Below are positions 61,876 to 64,000 of a DNA stretch of 64,000 bases, in pieces. The first letter of the stretch is position 1. The number at the start of each line of letters is the position of its first letter. A model generated the notes under the pieces. That model ran no database searches and was not told where the DNA came from. It saw only the letters and a program-made list of their open reading frames with translations. Both the position numbers and the translations under genes were made by a program. The stretch comes from Lineus longissimus (taxonomy: Eukaryota > Nemertea > Pilidiophora > Heteronemertea > Lineidae): NCBI RefSeq assembly GCF_910592395.1, contig NC_088311.1, positions 16,680,501 through 16,744,500 on the forward strand, read 5' to 3'.

Positions 61876-63266
61876 GTAAGAAAGTAAAATTGTTGGATAG
61901 AATTATATTTTTCACAAGAAAACCTGCTGTTTTCACTCTGTACTAGCTGTACGTACGACGTGCATTTTTACACACATGAAACCATACCACGACACCATGT
62001 ATGTGTACATGTACACGTACATAATCATGACGTGTGCATGTATGTATGCACATCCTAAGCTTCAATCAAGGCCATTTACTCACCCGAGCTGAGCACTATA
62101 GAGGCCCTCACACTAGGAAGAGGAAGCCACTGTTGGCCGCACACATTAAATAAGTTGTAAAAAAAAGACTGCATGGACATGGTCGCACTCGCACACCACA
62201 TCAGGGTTTCCGCCAGGATTAAATTATTTTGAGGGGAGCAAAAAAAAAAATTTTTTTTTTCTTAAAAAAGGTATTGACCCCTCCTGAGATGTTTTTTGGC
62301 CCTAAAACCGCTACAATTGGCTCCCAAAATATTTTACATATCAAATCATGAAAATTACTCATTTGACAGTAAAACAAACTTTAGTGCTCAAAATTAAGGG
62401 GGGGGATATCCCCCCTTGAAATATTTTTTAGGGGGGGATGAATCCCCCCATCCCCCCTCTGGCGGAAACCCTGCACATTTTCTTTTGTTCGTTGTGCCTG
62501 TCATCATCATCATCACAATGCAGGTTTTTTTACCGTTTTCCGGTCTTTCACTGCTCAATTAAAAGTAGGAAAAAAAATAACGCTCGCGAGGTGGTAGTTC
62601 AGTCTGGTGCGTCAGGGTAACTTGGCTTTCTTCCTCTCTCTGTATACTACATTAATGTCAATATTTAGGTTTGTTTCGGCTGTCTCCAAAACCAATTTGA
62701 AATTGAAGAATACAAACCTTAACTTCTTTCTAGTTGCTAACTTTTCTTTTGCTTATTCCTTGCAATAATCTCACTGAACCTTTTGCTTTGTGGTATTTAC
62801 CGATAATTTTTCTGATCGCAGGGACGTTTTGTATAAGCACTTTCAAAATCATGTAATAATAATAAATTCAACAGGGTGTGCTCCAGTGTTAGAAATTTCA
62901 TCCGATGATAGTGCGCTTTGGATGCAGAGATTGTTTTCATGATTTCAATAGTGACCGCATTGCTAGGGACGATGGAGGAGCCCTTTTAATTGTGGTCTCA
63001 AGGCCTTTTTGAAAAGGCGGTCAACACTGTAGTTAACTTGTCGAAGTATTGGGGAATTGGCAATTTTGGTGTTGTCACACTCGAAACAGGAATAAATGTT
63101 AACTTTTTTTCTGTTACTGTCAGTAATTCCTGAAAGTCTTTTTCTTATCTGTTCATCTATCTTCAGATACAAGCCCCCATCCTCCGGAGGACCTCTTGAT
63201 GATCCAACACCAGATTACATGAACCTACTGGGCATGGTATTTAGCATGTGTGGACTCATGTTGAAG
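61823..63266 (+). CDS. WDR83OS: Protein Asterix (WDR83OS/PAT10), first two coding exons, partial
   Basis: Joins 61823-61875 and 63167-63266, then continues beyond the window. Codes [40 protein letters not shown] and [10 protein letters not shown], almost identical to the first half of animal Asterix ([39 protein letters not shown]). Asterix is a small multi-pass ER membrane protein that pairs with CCDC47 in the PAT complex, an intramembrane chaperone at the translocon. The second half (transmembrane helices) is expected 3' of 64000. Donors GTAAGA and GTGAGT, acceptor TATCTTCAG. Confidence 0.95.
62202..62473. mobile_element. MITE with 15-base perfect ends and 5-base target duplication
   Basis: Both ends read CAGGGTTTCCGCCAG, flanked by a direct CACAT (62197-62201 and 62474-62478). 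The 272-base body has poly-A/T, and the G/C palindrome GGGGGGATATCCCCCC near 62399-62415. It lies in Asterix intron 1. The superfamily is unclear: hAT would give 8 bases; 5 bases is nearer to Transib-like. Confidence 0.85.
63167..63266 (+). CDS. WDR83OS: Asterix exon 2
   Basis: Acceptor TATCTTCAG, completes the codon CG|A, then [20 protein letters not shown] to CGLMLK, donor GTGAGT. The first hydrophobic helix begins here. Confidence 0.95.
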
Positions 63267-63344
63267 GTGAGTATCTGGATGCCTCTTGAGTTGGAGTAGG
63301 CTGGCTGGCTAACAACACAGCTATGACTAAGTCTAAGCCCTTTT

Positions 63345-64000
63345 TAACCCTTTTAGTGTCAACCATGTTTTACATTTTCCTACCCCAGAATGTCAAGCAT
63401 GTTTTTGGGTTTTAGCAGCTTTTAGGTAACTCTTTTATGAAGCCTTGTAGCTCAGAAGTGTTCACTTCTATCACTTTACAGTAATTGAAAAGTTTGTAGG
63501 CAATTGCCTGGAGCAAAGGATGGTACCAGTTGAATGCGTATATGTCATTTCATTTTTGGGTAAAAACCATGAAAAAGTGTGAAAAACGCGCAAATTCTGA
63601 CGATTTCTTTGAAATAATTTTCTAAAATGTACTTTAGGAATTGTTTGTAGCAGATCTCTTCTGATAATTGTTTAGTACACTATCCTGGATGAAGCTAAAG
63701 AAATTTCAACATGAATTGGTTATTTTTTGGGGTGAAAATGTGATTTTGAACTATCGTCAGAATTCGGTGTTTCCGCTGGTTTGATTTTCAGAGCGAAATT
63801 GTGGGAAATATCACTGTAGAAAGCATATGAGTATTCGGTACCAAACGATCAGATTTGATTGGCTCTTTCGAAAGGTAGATATAAAACACGGACTGGACAA
63901 TGCTGAAACGATGTACATGCTGTTTTCTAATGTTATATCCCCTGTCGACCTCAGGTCGAGAGTGACACTAACGGGGTAGCTTTTCCATCTCGACCTGAGG
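63345..64000. mobile_element. TTAACCCTTTTAGTGTC-type element, cut by window end
   Basis: Starts TTAACCCTTTTAGTGTCA. The complementary GAGAGTGACACTAACGGGGTA lies near 63957-63978, next to an inverted CTCGACCTGAGG / CCTCAGGTCGAG pair. A related start (TTAACCCTTCCAGTGTCAAG) is at 16279. Probably a TTAA-target element in Asterix intron 2; its right boundary may lie outside. Confidence 0.45.

Overview
The window is eukaryotic nuclear DNA from an invertebrate animal, most likely a marine one. Genes are split into short coding exons (32 to 277 bases) by long introns with standard GT...AG boundaries. There is no operon layout. The AT-rich non-coding sequence is full of short inverted-repeat transposons (MITEs), tRNA-derived SINEs, decayed LINEs and minisatellites. 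I cannot name the species; repeats of the AAGAGGCCCAAGGGCC / CAGCTGAGCTAAAA type suggest a lophotrochozoan or a basal deuterostome, but this is only an inference.

Four genes can be built by hand from open frames plus matching splice phases. (1) Positions 2501-4757, plus strand: a three-exon Ly6/uPAR (three-finger) protein of 137 residues with signal peptide, ten cysteines and a GPI-type tail. (2) Positions 61693 down to 22698, minus strand: a complete 16-exon TTC39 gene of 639 codons, in which every exon junction keeps phase. Two more candidate first exons (54941-54787 and 52589-52537) end in the same phase and could feed exon 3. (3) Positions 33719-32942, minus strand: a small two-exon gene of 60 residues nested in the TTC39 intron between exons 11 and 12, with its own CpG-rich upstream region and a poly(A) signal; I do not recognise the protein. 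(4) Positions 61823 onward, plus strand: the first two coding exons of Asterix (WDR83OS, PAT complex), which leaves the window before its third exon. TTC39 and Asterix are head to head across 129 bases that carry an NRF-1-type palindrome and ETS-type sites.

Layout: 1-2.4 kb non-coding with one foldback MITE; 2.5-4.8 kb Ly6 gene; 4.8-22.6 kb gene-poor, with a 3.3-kb satellite at 6.4-9.7 kb that has a 536-base higher-order period, and many MITEs; 22.7-61.7 kb TTC39 with its introns full of transposons, a 23-base minisatellite and LINE remains; 61.7-64 kb shared promoter and Asterix.

The most unusual feature is inside TTC39. Exon 8 is followed by nine 86-base tandem units, each holding the last 70 bases of that exon plus its 5' splice site. 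Exon 7 is preceded by five extra copies of its own 3' splice site in a roughly 118-base tandem repeat. Two neighbouring exons therefore sit beside minisatellites that have captured and multiplied splice sites. All calls come from reading the sequence; no database search was run.
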